From contig CP114060.1 of NCBI GenBank assembly GCA_026967495.1, forward strand, positions 2,542,001 to 2,606,000: a stretch of DNA of 64,000 nucleotides, given 5' to 3'. The DNA is from Rouxiella badensis. GTDB taxonomy: Bacteria > Pseudomonadota > Gammaproteobacteria > Enterobacterales > Enterobacteriaceae. Positions within the stretch are counted from its first letter, which is position 1; every line of letters begins with the position of its first letter. Below, in pieces: positions 38,903 through 48,194 of this stretch. The notes under the pieces were generated by a model. That model was not told the DNA's origin. It made no database searches and saw only the letters and a program-made list of their open reading frames with translations. The translations under genes and the position numbers were made by a program.

Positions 38903-40163
38903 GCCTTGGCTTTCCCCGCAACAGAATAAAGAACCTGCTGGTTACGTGTTTTCTGGAACTCTTCCAGCGTCTGGCCGCGCATAGCAGAGTAAATGTGCAG
39001 GTTAGATACGCCGACCACTGCACCCAGTTTCTCCAGCAGGAAGAAGCTGACACCGTACTGAATCATTGAACGCCAGTCGAGGCTGCGGATCATCGATTGT
39101 TCATCGGTTGTCAGTTTGTTTTCATCAAACATCGCCTGCTGTTCGCTCAGGAAGCGCTCACGCCACGCAGGCTGAATCAGACGATGCAGGAAACGGTTGA
39201 TACGTAACGCTTTCAGGCTACGCGCCTGGGTAAACGGATAGGTGCCTTCAAGCTTCTCAACGCCGGCCATTTGCAGGGCAATTTTGTCGCGCTGACGCTG
39301 GTGCACGTCGACCGGGGCTTCGCGAGATTTGTTCTCGAGCACCAGGGTTGCAATCCCCGTCATCGACGGCAGATAGTACGCATGGTGCAGTTTCTCGACG
39401 TTGGCAGACAGTGCGCCACGCATGACCAACCACATGATCTCTTCCGAACCTTCCATGCCGCTCAGCGTCGCGTATTCGGCGATGGTCATTTCGGTCAGAC
39501 GTTCCGGATCGTTAATCAGCATGTCAACAAACTGCTCGTCCCACTCTGGATTGTTAAATCCGCAACGCTCGCCGTGAACCTGGTGAGATACGCCGCCGGT
39601 GGCAACGATTGCCACTTTCAGGTCTTCCGGGAAGCTTTCTACCGCGCGGCGCAGTGCCTGGCCCAGCTTATAGCAGCGGCGCGCGGTCGGAATAGGGAAC
39701 TGCAACACGCCAATCTGTAGGGGAACAATCTGCGTCGGCCATCCGTTTTCCGTGTGCGGCATTAGCGCCGACAGCGGAGAGAACAGGCCGTGATCCAGCG
39801 GTTTGTCCATAAAGAATGACATATCGAACTCATCGGCCATCAGGCTTGCACCGATGTGCTGCGACAGTGCGGCGTGGCCTTTTACGGCAGGAATATCGCG
39901 CGGGCCACCGCCTTCGTCCGCCACTTCATAGCTATCATCAATGCCCAGCGTGAAGGCAGAATAGTGATCGAAGAAGAAAGAGGTGACATGGTCGTTAAAC
40001 ACATAGATCAGTACGTCTGGTTTTTCTCGTCCAGCCATTTTTGCATGGGAGCAAAGCTTTCAAAGATAGGCGACCAAGCGCTTTCATTTTGCTTGTTGTG
40101 GTCAACCGCAAAACCAATGGTTGGGGTATGAGATACCGCCAATCCGCCGATAATTCTAGCCAT
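38899..40163 (-). CDS. galA: Gallate/protocatechuate 4,5-dioxygenase, LigB-LigA fusion (frameshifted)
   Basis: About 421 residues after repair, the length of P. putida GalA. The N-terminal two thirds are LigB-like extradiol dioxygenase: iron ligands in GGLAVSHTPTIGFA and FNDHVTSFFFDHYSAF, and VATGGVSHQVHGERCGFN. The C-terminal ~120 residues are LigA-like (RINRFLHRLIQPAWRERFL). It cleaves gallate to 4-oxalomesaconate. The frame breaks at TTTTT 40021-40025; one more base restores KWLDEKKPDVLIYVFNDH, so an intact gene is likely. Start ATG 40163 lies in the first frame. Operon with the MFS gene upstream and the lactonase downstream. Protocatechuate is an alternative substrate. Confidence 0.88.
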
Positions 40164-40246
40164 ACTGTTTGCCTCTACTGCATCAGTTAAAAGGGTAGAA
40201 GGAATTTTCCTTCAAAAATTTCAATCAATGAATCTTTTATCAAAGA

Positions 40247-41626
40247 TTAACGAACATTCATGGTGCGTGACAGCTCCGGAATATCATTAAGGTCGATACC
40301 TTTGATCATTTCGACCGGATGCGCCGCACGGTGCATCAAAATACTCAGGCCAGCCAACAGCGCCGGGACGGCCAGAACCAGGAAAATCACGTTTTGACCC
40401 GAGAACAGGCCAAGCAAAATACCGCCGGTGGACGAGCTGATAATCGCCCCGGTGCGGCCTACGCCGTGCATCCAGCAAACGCCGGTTGCACGCATCTCGG
40501 TCGGATAAAATGCCGGAGAGAAAGCCTGCAATCCAGTCTGTGCGCCGTTAATACATACGCCGCTAAAGAACACCAAGACCGCCAGCGTGTTGGCACCAAA
40601 GTTACCGATGCCCTGCGACAGCAGGCAGGTCATGCCGATGAGATAGAACAGTGCAATGACGCGACGCGCTTTGAAACGGTCCATCAGTCCGCCGACCATC
40701 AGGCCACCAAAGGTGCCGCCGAGCTGGAAAAGACCGGCGACGATAGCGGCACGCTCCATCGTGAACCCACTGTTACGCATAATCGTTGGTAGCCAGCCGT
40801 TCAGCAGATAGATAACGAACAGGCCCATAAAATAGGTTAACCACAGCACCAGCGTGCCTTTCGCGTAGCCTTGAGTGAACAGCTGGAACACCTTGGCTTT
40901 CTGCTGGATAACGGGCGCTTTAAGAACAAATTTGGTTTCGCTTGAGAATACCCCGCCTGCACGACGCAGTACTTTTTCAATCTTCTCTTTGGCAACGTTG
41001 CGCACCACCATGTACATCGCAGATTCAGGCAGGATCCACAGCAGCACAGGCAGCATAACGAGCGGCACGATACCGCCGAGGAACAGCACCGATTTCCAGC
41101 CAAAGTGCGGCAGCAGACCTGCGGCAATAAACCCACCGAGTCCGGAGCCGATGTTAAAGCCGCTATACATCACGGTTATCATCAGGCTGCGGCGGCGTTC
41201 CGGCATGTATTCGGAAACCAGCGTGACGGTATTAGGCATGACGGCACCCAGACCTAAGCCGGTCAGGAAGCGGAGAATACCCATTTCCATCGGCGTGCGA
41301 GCGAAGGTGCTCATCATGCTAAACACCGCAAAGCACAGGATGGAAATCAGCAGAATGCGTTTTCTTCCGAAGCGGTCGGCATAAGGACCGGCAACCAGTG
41401 CGCCGATGGCGACGCCAAACATGGCCGCGCCGAGAATTGGCCCCATTGCACCTCGACCCATACCCCAATCATCCATGAGTGCCGGTGCAATAAAGCCCAT
41501 CACTGCGGCGTCATAGCCGTCAAACATAATAATGATGAAACACAGTGATAAAATCAGCCATTGATAACCCGAAATAGATCGAGAATCTATCCAGGCTTTT
41601 ACATCGACAATACTGTTCTGACTCAT
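40247..41626 (-). CDS. Aromatic acid:H+ symporter, MFS (AAHS family), GalT/PcaK-like
   Basis: 459 residues, 12 helices. MFS loop motif GPYADRFGRKRILLIS between helices 2 and 3, MFDGYDAAVMGFIAPAL in helix 1 with the D-x-D/G-Y-D pattern of aromatic acid symporters, and LTGLGLGAVMPNTVTLVSEY in helix 4. It probably imports gallate or protocatechuate. First gene of the operon; 83 bp separate it from galA. Its promoter lies in the AT-rich gap to the right. Confidence 0.85.
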   Translation of the reverse strand: MSQNSIVDVKAWIDSRSISGYQWLILSLCFIIIMFDGYDAAVMGFIAPALMDDWGMGRGAMGPILGAAMFGVAIGALVAGPYADRFGRKRILLISILCFAVFSMMSTFARTPMEMGILRFLTGLGLGAVMPNTVTLVSEYMPERRRSLMITVMYSGFNIGSGLGGFIAAGLLPHFGWKSVLFLGGIVPLVMLPVLLWILPESAMYMVVRNVAKEKIEKVLRRAGGVFSSETKFVLKAPVIQQKAKVFQLFTQGYAKGTLVLWLTYFMGLFVIYLLNGWLPTIMRNSGFTMERAAIVAGLFQLGGTFGGLMVGGLMDRFKARRVIALFYLIGMTCLLSQGIGNFGANTLAVLVFFSGVCINGAQTGLQAFSPAFYPTEMRATGVCWMHGVGRTGAIISSSTGGILLGLFSGQNVIFLVLAVPALLAGLSILMHRAAHPVEMIKGIDLNDIPELSRTMNVR

Positions 41627-42071
41627 GGGGTACGCTCTCTATTTTTTTTATTAATATGTGATCGGATTAAAACTTTCAAAAAATATTCTCGTTTTTATAT
41701 CGATGCATCCATGCAGAGAGTGACGGCTTATAAAAATAATTTTATATATTAAACAATATCTTGTGCTGTATGAATATTGTGTCCGTTCAACCACGTTAGG
41801 GGCTGAAAAGCACAATGTCTGCCATAAAATCGTTATGGAGGTATGATTTTTATTTATATTGATGTTTTCGCGTGTCTAAAAGTTAATGCGTATTTTCAGC
41901 TTAAAACTGGGGGTTGAAAGATTAAAATAAATGTTTAAAAAGACCATCATTCGCTCAGAATATTAATCAGAAAGTTTAAAGCCGCTGCCATCATCTTAAA
42001 GTGTCTTACGGTCACATTTTTATTGTTTAAATAAGGCCGCGTTTGCGGCCATTATTTGAACTGAATTACTT
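41627..42071. other. 445-bp gap upstream of the MFS/galA operon
   Basis: AT-rich, no convincing coding sequence on either strand. It holds the terminator at 42028-42052 on the Bcr side and must hold the promoter of the MFS/galA operon near 41640-41760. No regulator gene adjoins the operon here, so control probably comes from a distant protein such as the LysR at 23563. Confidence 0.5.
42028..42052 (-). terminator. Terminator of the 42-46 kb operon
   Basis: GGCCGC / GCGGCC with loop AAAC, then TTATTT on the minus strand. About 20-45 bp beyond the Bcr/CflA stop. Confidence 0.65.
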
Positions 42072-43289
42072 TTAGGACAGCTGCCTGTTAAGGTCAGCGC
42101 GATAACTCAGCCGACGGGTGGTCTGGAAAATGAAGAAACCGGCAATCGCGAGCACAAAAACTATCATCCCAAAGGTTTGCGGATTATGGCCTGAGAGCGG
42201 CCCGATAATGCCGGCAATGATGGCGGCAGCCCCAATCTGCATCGCACCCATCAGGCCAGAGGCTGAACCGGCATTATGGGGTACGGCGGTGACTGCGCCG
42301 CTAGTACCTAAAGGAAGCAAAAATCCGTTTCCTAATGTCATGATTGATATCGCGGTAATGGAACCGATATAGAAATTAGGGGCAAAATGGGTGGTCAGAA
42401 ACATCACAATGCCGCCTGCCACAAAAACCAGGTAACCCGTCGCCAACGCCTTATCCAGCGTTAGCCCTTTTGACATTGTCCAGCGCGCGATGAGGTTGCC
42501 GGTGACATAGGTCAGCGAGAGACTCAGGTAGGTAAAGCCTATGACTTTATTTGATACGCCTTGCTTTAGGAGTAAAAAAGGAGACTCGGCGATATAGGCA
42601 TAAAAAACGGCATAGGCAATGCAGGGGATCAACGCATAGTGCCAGAAGCGGCGCGACAGCAGCAGGGCGATATATCCCTGCATCACATCAACGGCGGACA
42701 GTGGATTGCGTTTTTCCCTGGGGAGCGTTTCGGGAACCGCGGTCAGCGTCAGAAACAGCAGCACTACGCCAAAAAGCCCGGCGAAAATGAAGCACGCATG
42801 CCAGCCAAAAAGATTGCTGATTTGCCCGCCAATCATCGGTGCCAAAGCCGGAGACATACCCACGATGGGGAAAAGAGTCAGGAAGATTTTACCGGCTTCC
42901 TCTTTGCTAAACAGGTCACCAATAATTGCGCGCCCGAGCACGATACTCGCGCTTGCGCCAACGGCCTGCGCCAAACGAAGGGCCAGCAGATCCTTAAAAT
43001 TGGGGGCGTAGATGATGGCAAAGGTCGCAAGGATAAACAGGCTCGTCCCGAAAATCAGCAGCTTCTTACGCCCCAGACTGTCAGACAGTGGACCATAAAC
43101 CAGCTGCATCAATGCGACACCGAGAAGAAAGTGTCCCAGCATCTGTTGGCCCTGACTCGGGGTCACACCAAATTGGCGGACAATGTCAGGCAGGGCGGGC
43201 AGGAAAATGTCGCTCGAAAAGAGACTGAGCACCAGCATCATCACCACGGCGCACATTAGCAGGAAACGATTCCTTATGACTTCTTTCAT
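42072..43289 (-). CDS. Bcr/CflA-type MFS drug exporter
   Basis: 405 residues, 12 helices. LFSSDIFLPALPDIVRQFGV in helix 1 and GPLSDSLGRKKLLIFGT in loop 2-3 are hallmarks of the Bcr/CflA proton antiporters. GSASGLMGAMQIGAAA lies in helix 10. It is last in an operon with DUF6282, isopropylmalate-dehydrogenase-like and alpha/beta hydrolase genes, 2 bp after the DUF6282 stop. It may export a pathway intermediate or import a substrate in place of a drug role (inference). Confidence 0.85.
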   Translation of the reverse strand: MKEVIRNRFLLMCAVVMMLVLSLFSSDIFLPALPDIVRQFGVTPSQGQQMLGHFLLGVALMQLVYGPLSDSLGRKKLLIFGTSLFILATFAIIYAPNFKDLLALRLAQAVGASASIVLGRAIIGDLFSKEEAGKIFLTLFPIVGMSPALAPMIGGQISNLFGWHACFIFAGLFGVVLLFLTLTAVPETLPREKRNPLSAVDVMQGYIALLLSRRFWHYALIPCIAYAVFYAYIAESPFLLLKQGVSNKVIGFTYLSLSLTYVTGNLIARWTMSKGLTLDKALATGYLVFVAGGIVMFLTTHFAPNFYIGSITAISIMTLGNGFLLPLGTSGAVTAVPHNAGSASGLMGAMQIGAAAIIAGIIGPLSGHNPQTFGMIVFVLAIAGFFIFQTTRRLSYRADLNRQLS

Positions 43290-43291
43290 AT

Positions 43292-44227
43292 TTATTCTCT
43301 ATAAGTGTTGCCGCCGTTATTGGGCATTAACACGGCGGCTATTTTAGCTAGGGAACTCAGCATTTTCAGGGGATTGTCCAACCAGATGGCATTTCTACGT
43401 GTCTCTGACAGGTTCATTTCTTCGAACCACTTCAGGCTTTGGTCATACCATTCAGGAAGATCGATTTGGCTGGTCTGGCCAAGATCCGAACTGTATACAA
43501 CGTTCGGCACTTCGCTGAGAACGCGGCTATAGTCTTCCCAGGTCTGCCAGCCGAGCAGATAGGTGAGGGCGGTCTGTTCGATAAACAGCCAGTCCGCGCC
43601 TGAGAGATTGACGAGATCCTGCGCCGACAGGCCTGTCATCGGATTGGCCGGTTGGTTGAGCATCAGGCGAGGAACGCCGATTCTTTCCGCCATCTCGATA
43701 AGCGTCAGCGTTTCCGCGCGGGAGGTATGCCCGCTCGAAATAACCACTGGATTGTCGCGCGCCAGGTGTAGGATTTCGATGACGTCCTTATGTAATGCGC
43801 CGTTTTCATCACTTATTGAAACACCCTGCGAGCGTGCTTTGGCGCAATAGTCGTTGGCCAGCGTCCGATCAACCTTATTTTTGTTTTGCACGGCGGTTAC
43901 CGTCGGCAGATGAATAATCATTCTTCCGCTGTGTTCGGCCTGCCTTTTGCACAAGGACTCTTCAACGCTCCTCCAGGTTGGCCCACCGGCCACCTGATTG
44001 AGCACCACCGAACCCATGACCGGCAGCCCACAAAGCCTTGCCGTTTCGGCCATGGAAACGCTATCGCCGAGATGATTTTTGAGAACCACGGCACCGCCGA
44101 GATTTTTGTAGATTTCGCCCGCCGTAATTACGTTATGCCGGCGAATAAAGGTGTCAGGAGAAACGTGATAATGAACGTCGAGAAACGAAATTCTGTCTCG
44201 CCAATAGGTTATAAAGTCATGACTCAT
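43292..44227 (-). CDS. DUF6282 family, amidohydrolase-like protein
   Basis: 311 residues. It opens FLDVHYHVSPDTFIRRHNVI, a metal-site-like HxH segment, then VVLKNHLGDSVSMAETARL and VISSGHTSRAETLTLIEMAE. This matches DUF6282, a distant branch of the metal-dependent hydrolases. Reaction unknown. It lies 2 bp from the dehydrogenase gene upstream and 2 bp from the transporter downstream, so it clearly belongs to the same pathway. It could open a lactone or hydrolyse an amide. Confidence 0.75.
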   Translation of the reverse strand: MSHDFITYWRDRISFLDVHYHVSPDTFIRRHNVITAGEIYKNLGGAVVLKNHLGDSVSMAETARLCGLPVMGSVVLNQVAGGPTWRSVEESLCKRQAEHSGRMIIHLPTVTAVQNKNKVDRTLANDYCAKARSQGVSISDENGALHKDVIEILHLARDNPVVISSGHTSRAETLTLIEMAERIGVPRLMLNQPANPMTGLSAQDLVNLSGADWLFIEQTALTYLLGWQTWEDYSRVLSEVPNVVYSSDLGQTSQIDLPEWYDQSLKWFEEMNLSETRRNAIWLDNPLKMLSSLAKIAAVLMPNNGGNTYRE

Positions 44228-44229
44228 TT

Positions 44230-45381
44230 TCAGGCCTCTGCCAAATCTTCAACCAGGCCAGCAAGGACATTGCCCTGCTCATTGCCTTCAGCGTTTTGGA
44301 TATATTCAAGGATTTTATCGGCCATTTGCTGTGTTGTAGCGTTGCCACCAAGGTCATAGGTGAGCGTATCGCCAGACTGGATAACCCAGGTGACCGCACG
44401 TTTGACTTTTTCTGCTTCGTTGCCAAAACCCAAGTGCTCAAGCATCAGGCCAATGGTGAGGAACATCGCGGCGGGATTCGCTTTACCCCTATTCGCCATG
44501 CGCGGCGCGCTGCCGTGAACGGGTTCAAAATAAGGCGTCTCGGCGCCAATGTTGGCGCTAGGGGCTATTCCCAGACCGCCCATCACGCCTGCTGCGAGAT
44601 CGGAAAGAATATCACCGTACATATTTTCGGCGACAATAACCCCGAACCGTTCAGGTCGCTGTACCAGCCAAAGCGCAACGGCATCCGCGTTGTGAATTTC
44701 GGCGTGAATGTCCGGGTACTCTGCTGCAATCTCCCAAAAAATATCGCTGGCAAACTGGCCGCTTTCACGAAGCACGTTGGGTTTGTCCGCATAAGTGACG
44801 CTTGGATAGTTATTGGTTTTGGCGTATTCAAAGGCATAACGGATGATTCGTGCCATGCCAAAGCGCGTCACGATTCGCACGCTCATGGCGACATCTTGAT
44901 GCCCTGAACGGTCAATGTTGGTGTGCGTAACCCAGCTGCGATACTCCTCGGGAATACCACGACGGTCCAGACCACAGTAAAGCCCCTCGGTATTTTCACG
45001 TAAAACGACGCAGCGGAAGGGGCGTTGCCCAGGTTTGATGCTGTAAACCGGCCTGACATTGGCAAAAAGTTCGAGTTTTTGACGCATCTCGATTAACGGT
45101 GATACGTATTTATGGCCTTGTCCCTGAAGTGCCGGGGTCAACTCTGCTTCGGCATCCTGTTTGCCTTTGCTGGTTATTGCACCCAACAGTACGGCGTCAG
45201 ACTGGGTAATTTTTTCCCACGTCTGGGCCGGAATGGGCTGGGCACTTTGTTGCCAGCACTGCCAGCCGATTTGAGCAAACTCGAGGGTAATCGGTAAATT
45301 CAGCAGCGTGAATACGGGCAGCGCTGCATGACAAACTTCGGCACCCACGCCATCGCCGGGAAGCACGAGAACTTTTTTCAT
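44230..45381 (-). CDS. Isocitrate/isopropylmalate dehydrogenase family protein
   Basis: 383 residues. MKKVLVLPGDGVGAEVCHAA, RENTEGLYCGLDRRGIPEEY (substrate and NAD region), TYADKPNVLRESG and catalytic/metal Asp in ENMYGDILSDLAAGVMGGLG. It is a beta-decarboxylating dehydrogenase of a 2-hydroxy acid such as tartrate, a malate derivative or isopropylmalate. leu genes are absent, so a catabolic role is more likely. Its start overlaps the preceding hydrolase stop (TAATG). Substrate unknown. Confidence 0.82.
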   Translation of the reverse strand: MKKVLVLPGDGVGAEVCHAALPVFTLLNLPITLEFAQIGWQCWQQSAQPIPAQTWEKITQSDAVLLGAITSKGKQDAEAELTPALQGQGHKYVSPLIEMRQKLELFANVRPVYSIKPGQRPFRCVVLRENTEGLYCGLDRRGIPEEYRSWVTHTNIDRSGHQDVAMSVRIVTRFGMARIIRYAFEYAKTNNYPSVTYADKPNVLRESGQFASDIFWEIAAEYPDIHAEIHNADAVALWLVQRPERFGVIVAENMYGDILSDLAAGVMGGLGIAPSANIGAETPYFEPVHGSAPRMANRGKANPAAMFLTIGLMLEHLGFGNEAEKVKRAVTWVIQSGDTLTYDLGGNATTQQMADKILEYIQNAEGNEQGNVLAGLVEDLAEA

Positions 45382-46148
45382 TACATGGCCTCCTGCAAAA
45401 ACGTTTCCACGGCCTTAATGGCCTCAAGCGGAACGTCACGGAAAGGATGCATGCCACAATGAGGCAGTTTTACGCTTTGATGGTCGCTGCGACCCTGAGC
45501 AGGAACGATGTTGACTGTATTAACGAGTCTGGAATGACTGCCATAAATCCAGAGGGCGCTGCCCTGATAATCGGCGATAATATGACGTGCATCTGCGCTT
45601 TGAAGCTGCTTTAAGCCTGTCGCCAGTCTTTCAACAGTACCTGCCGGGGCTTGACCTTCGACTTGCGGGAGGGTGTCATCGGTATCTGGGCGAATGCACC
45701 AAAGGAGTTTTTTCAGGCCCGCTTCCGCAGAGATTTCGTTCAGATCGATAAGCACCCCATTTAGTTTTTCACGCAGCAGACTGTCGCAATAAGTCGGCGC
45801 CGAGATGCCAATAAATTTGGAAACATAAGCAAGCTCGTTGGCGAGGAGATGCTGAGCGATTGCGCCGCCGTAAGCCTGCCCTATCAGCAAGTCGATATTG
45901 GGTTCATGTTCGAGCAGAAACTCACCCCAGACTGCGGTGGCTTCATGCAGATCTTTTGTGCCCTTACACAGGCCGACGGTATCGTAGACTGCAACGCTGT
46001 AGCCAGCATTGGCCAGCCAATCTAGAAGAGGTTGGCAGAAAGCGCCGCCGTCCCACTGTGCCATCATCGGAGAAAGCATGATGGCTCTCGGGCCTTCCTG
46101 GTTCCCACACTCAACACGAATGTCATTTATACTTAACATTGCTAACAT
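45381..46148 (-). CDS. Alpha/beta hydrolase-like protein lacking the nucleophile Ser
   Basis: 255 residues from ATG 46148 (AAGGGTG just upstream; 46139 is an in-frame alternative, and a TTG at 46256 is unlikely). Fold features: AIMLSPMMAQWDGGAF, DLLIGQAYGGAIAQHLLANE and LPHCGMHPFRDVPLEAIKAV. The nucleophile elbow reads GQAYGG where GxSxG is expected, so Ser is replaced by Ala. It may be non-hydrolytic (lyase- or transferase-like) or use another residue. First gene of a four-gene operon and divergent from a LysR regulator. Confidence 0.75.
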   Translation of the reverse strand: MLAMLSINDIRVECGNQEGPRAIMLSPMMAQWDGGAFCQPLLDWLANAGYSVAVYDTVGLCKGTKDLHEATAVWGEFLLEHEPNIDLLIGQAYGGAIAQHLLANELAYVSKFIGISAPTYCDSLLREKLNGVLIDLNEISAEAGLKKLLWCIRPDTDDTLPQVEGQAPAGTVERLATGLKQLQSADARHIIADYQGSALWIYGSHSRLVNTVNIVPAQGRSDHQSVKLPHCGMHPFRDVPLEAIKAVETFLQEAM

Positions 46149-46337
46149 CACCCTTACGTTATGAGCGACTAAAATGGGAACGGTCCCAATTTCAGGCGCA
46201 ATTTTTTTGATTGGACGTACTGAAAAATTCTCGCTGACCAACTTGATTAAATTCAATGTGTTGGCTGTAGTACATCATGGTGTTAAGCGCGAGTATCAGC
46301 TATAATATTTTTTGGCACACTTGGGACCTAAATTGTT

Positions 46338-47207
46338 GTGGATATAAGAATACTCCGATCTTTTGCCGTCGTTGGTGAGCTTGAACATATCGGGCAGGCC
46401 GCAGAAAAACTGCACATCTCCTCCTCGCCTTTGAGCAGGCAAATACAACTGCTTGAGGATGAGACTCGGTGTTGAACTCTTCCACCGGGAGAAAAAGCGC
46501 TTGCGGCTGACGTCGGAAGGAAAGGATTTTCTTGGCGAGGTTCGGGCGTTCTTAAAGCATCACGACAGGTTGAAGGACAGAGGGAAAAATCTGGGCAAAG
46601 GTCTCGCCGGCAGGCTTGATATCGGCTACGTCGAAGCGGCGATTCATTCCAGGCTTCTGCCTGAGACGCTGGCACGGCTTGATTGTTCACCGGATGTTGA
46701 TATCCACCTGCATGCCTTCCGCTCTAAGCAGCAAATTGAAAGCCTACGCGACAGAACGATAGATCTCGCACTGCTGCACACGCCTCCCGAAGAAAGCGAT
46801 GAATTCGAGCAGAGAAAGGTTTTTCGGAACCCATTGTGTTAGCGATGCCCGTTAACAAACGCTTATTGCTGCCGACGCCTGAAACCCTCGACAGGCAGCC
46901 CTGGATTGCCGACCGGGAGGGCCTAAACCCGGCAGCGCGTATTCGGCTACTGCACGCCTGTGCGGTGAGCGGTTTTACCCCGAATATCCGACTTGAAGTC
47001 ACTGGCCCTTTGGCCGCGCTGTCCTGCGTAGAGGCCGGGCTGGGGTTCACCTTTATACAAAAAAGTCTGGCGCGTATCCGCTCTGCCAACGTGGAAATTG
47101 CCGAACTGCCCTGGTTCCCGCTCGAGGTGTCTATCCACGCTGTCTGGAGAAAGAATGAAACCAAACCGCTCATACTCCGCGTGCTGTCGACGCTAAACGA
47201 TTTCTAA
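46338..47207 (+). CDS. LysR-family regulator (frameshifted)
   Basis: About 290 residues after repair, starting at GTG 46338 (VDIRILRSFAVVGELEHIGQ). HTH AAEKLHISSSPLSRQIQLLE. Frame changes at GAGACTC 46461-46467 (one fewer base gives LEDELGVELFHREKKR) and TTTTT 46820-46824 (one more gives KVFSEPIVLAMPV). Both restored junctions match LysR sequence well, so the gene is probably intact. It is divergent from the alpha/beta hydrolase operon across ~190 bp and is likely its regulator. Confidence 0.8.
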
Positions 47208-47306
47208 AACGCCATTTTTTCATCCAGCACGAGTTAACGCTGGTGTATTCTTTATAGAAACCAAAAACGCTTCATTTATTTCTTCACGAACACAACAGAG
47301 CTGACT

Positions 47307-48152
47307 ATGCATTCCTCTCTCTTTCATCGTTATCACGGTTTGGGCAACGACTATCTGGTTTGTCATCAAAGCGTGGCTGCACAATTTTCTCTCGAACAGA
47401 TCGGCCGAATTTGCGACCGCAATTACGGTATCGGCTCCGACGGTTTACTGATTGATATCGATGATGAGGACGTGCCGCGCGTACGTATCATCAATCCCGA
47501 TGGTTCCGAAGCAGAGAAGAGCGGCAACGGTCTGCGTATTTATGCGCGCTATCTATTTGATATAAAAAGAGTCGGTCATGAGCCTTTCCTGGTGAATACG
47601 CTGGGTGGGCAGGTGACCTGTGAGGTGACAGAAGGCGCGCATCAGGTGATCGTCGATATGGGGCAGGCGAAATTTACCCCCTCTGCGCTACCTGCACACG
47701 TTGAAGGAGAGCACATGCTCGACCAGCCGCTGGTGGTTGCGGGGCATGACTTGAACGCGACGCTGGTCTCGATGGGCAATCCGCACTGCGTTATTCGCGT
47801 CGAAAAACTCGATTTAGCCCTGGTTCATCAGCTGGGCGCGGAAATCGAAACGCTGGCAATTTTCCCAAAACGCACCAACGTGCAGTTTGTCGAGGTTATC
47901 GACCGTCAAAATATCAGCATCGGTATCTGGGAGCGCGGAGCGGGTTACACGCTGGCATCCGGCAGCAGCAGCTGTGCCGCAGCCAGTGCGATGCGCAAAC
48001 TGGGGTTGGTGGATGACCGCGTCACTGTCACCATGCCGGGCGGTCAGCTGGCTATCTCCTTCTCGGGAGACTTTATGGTTAATATGCGCGGCCCGGTGCA
48101 GAAAATCGCCGACGTCACGCTGGACGCCGACTGCTTTTACGACTTGAACTGA
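47307..48152 (+). CDS. Diaminopimelate epimerase-like protein with both catalytic Cys replaced by Ser
   Basis: 281 residues, full DapF length. HRYHGLGNDYLVCHQ, RIINPDGSEAEKSGNGLRIY, VSMGNPHCVIRVEKLDLALV and YTLASGSSSCAAASAMRKLG. In true DapF the motifs are CGNG and CGSGAC, with two cysteines as acid and base. Here they read SGNG (AGC codon) and SGSSSC (TCC codon). The context is not the usual dapF-xerC region. This is most likely a paralogue with altered or lost epimerase activity. Intact frame and normal codons argue against decay. It is followed by a terminator. Confidence 0.85.
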   Translation: MHSSLFHRYHGLGNDYLVCHQSVAAQFSLEQIGRICDRNYGIGSDGLLIDIDDEDVPRVRIINPDGSEAEKSGNGLRIYARYLFDIKRVGHEPFLVNTLGGQVTCEVTEGAHQVIVDMGQAKFTPSALPAHVEGEHMLDQPLVVAGHDLNATLVSMGNPHCVIRVEKLDLALVHQLGAEIETLAIFPKRTNVQFVEVIDRQNISIGIWERGAGYTLASGSSSCAAASAMRKLGLVDDRVTVTMPGGQLAISFSGDFMVNMRGPVQKIADVTLDADCFYDLN

Positions 48153-48162
48153 TCCTGTCGAA

Positions 48163-48192
48163 AGCCACTCTGTCTTGAGTCGAAGAGTGGCT
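48163..48192. terminator. Hairpin between the convergent DapF-like and SDR genes
   Basis: AGCCACTCT / AGAGTGGCT with a 12-nt loop, 10 bp after the DapF-like stop. T tract weak (CTTC). Confidence 0.55.
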
Positions 48193-48194
48193 CT

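Noticed and set aside
44230..45381. leuB (3-isopropylmalate dehydrogenase of leucine synthesis)
   Set aside because: No leuA, leuC or leuD nearby; embedded in an unrelated catabolic operon.
47307..48152. Housekeeping dapF
   Set aside because: Both catalytic cysteines are serine and the usual neighbours are absent, so the essential enzyme is presumably elsewhere.
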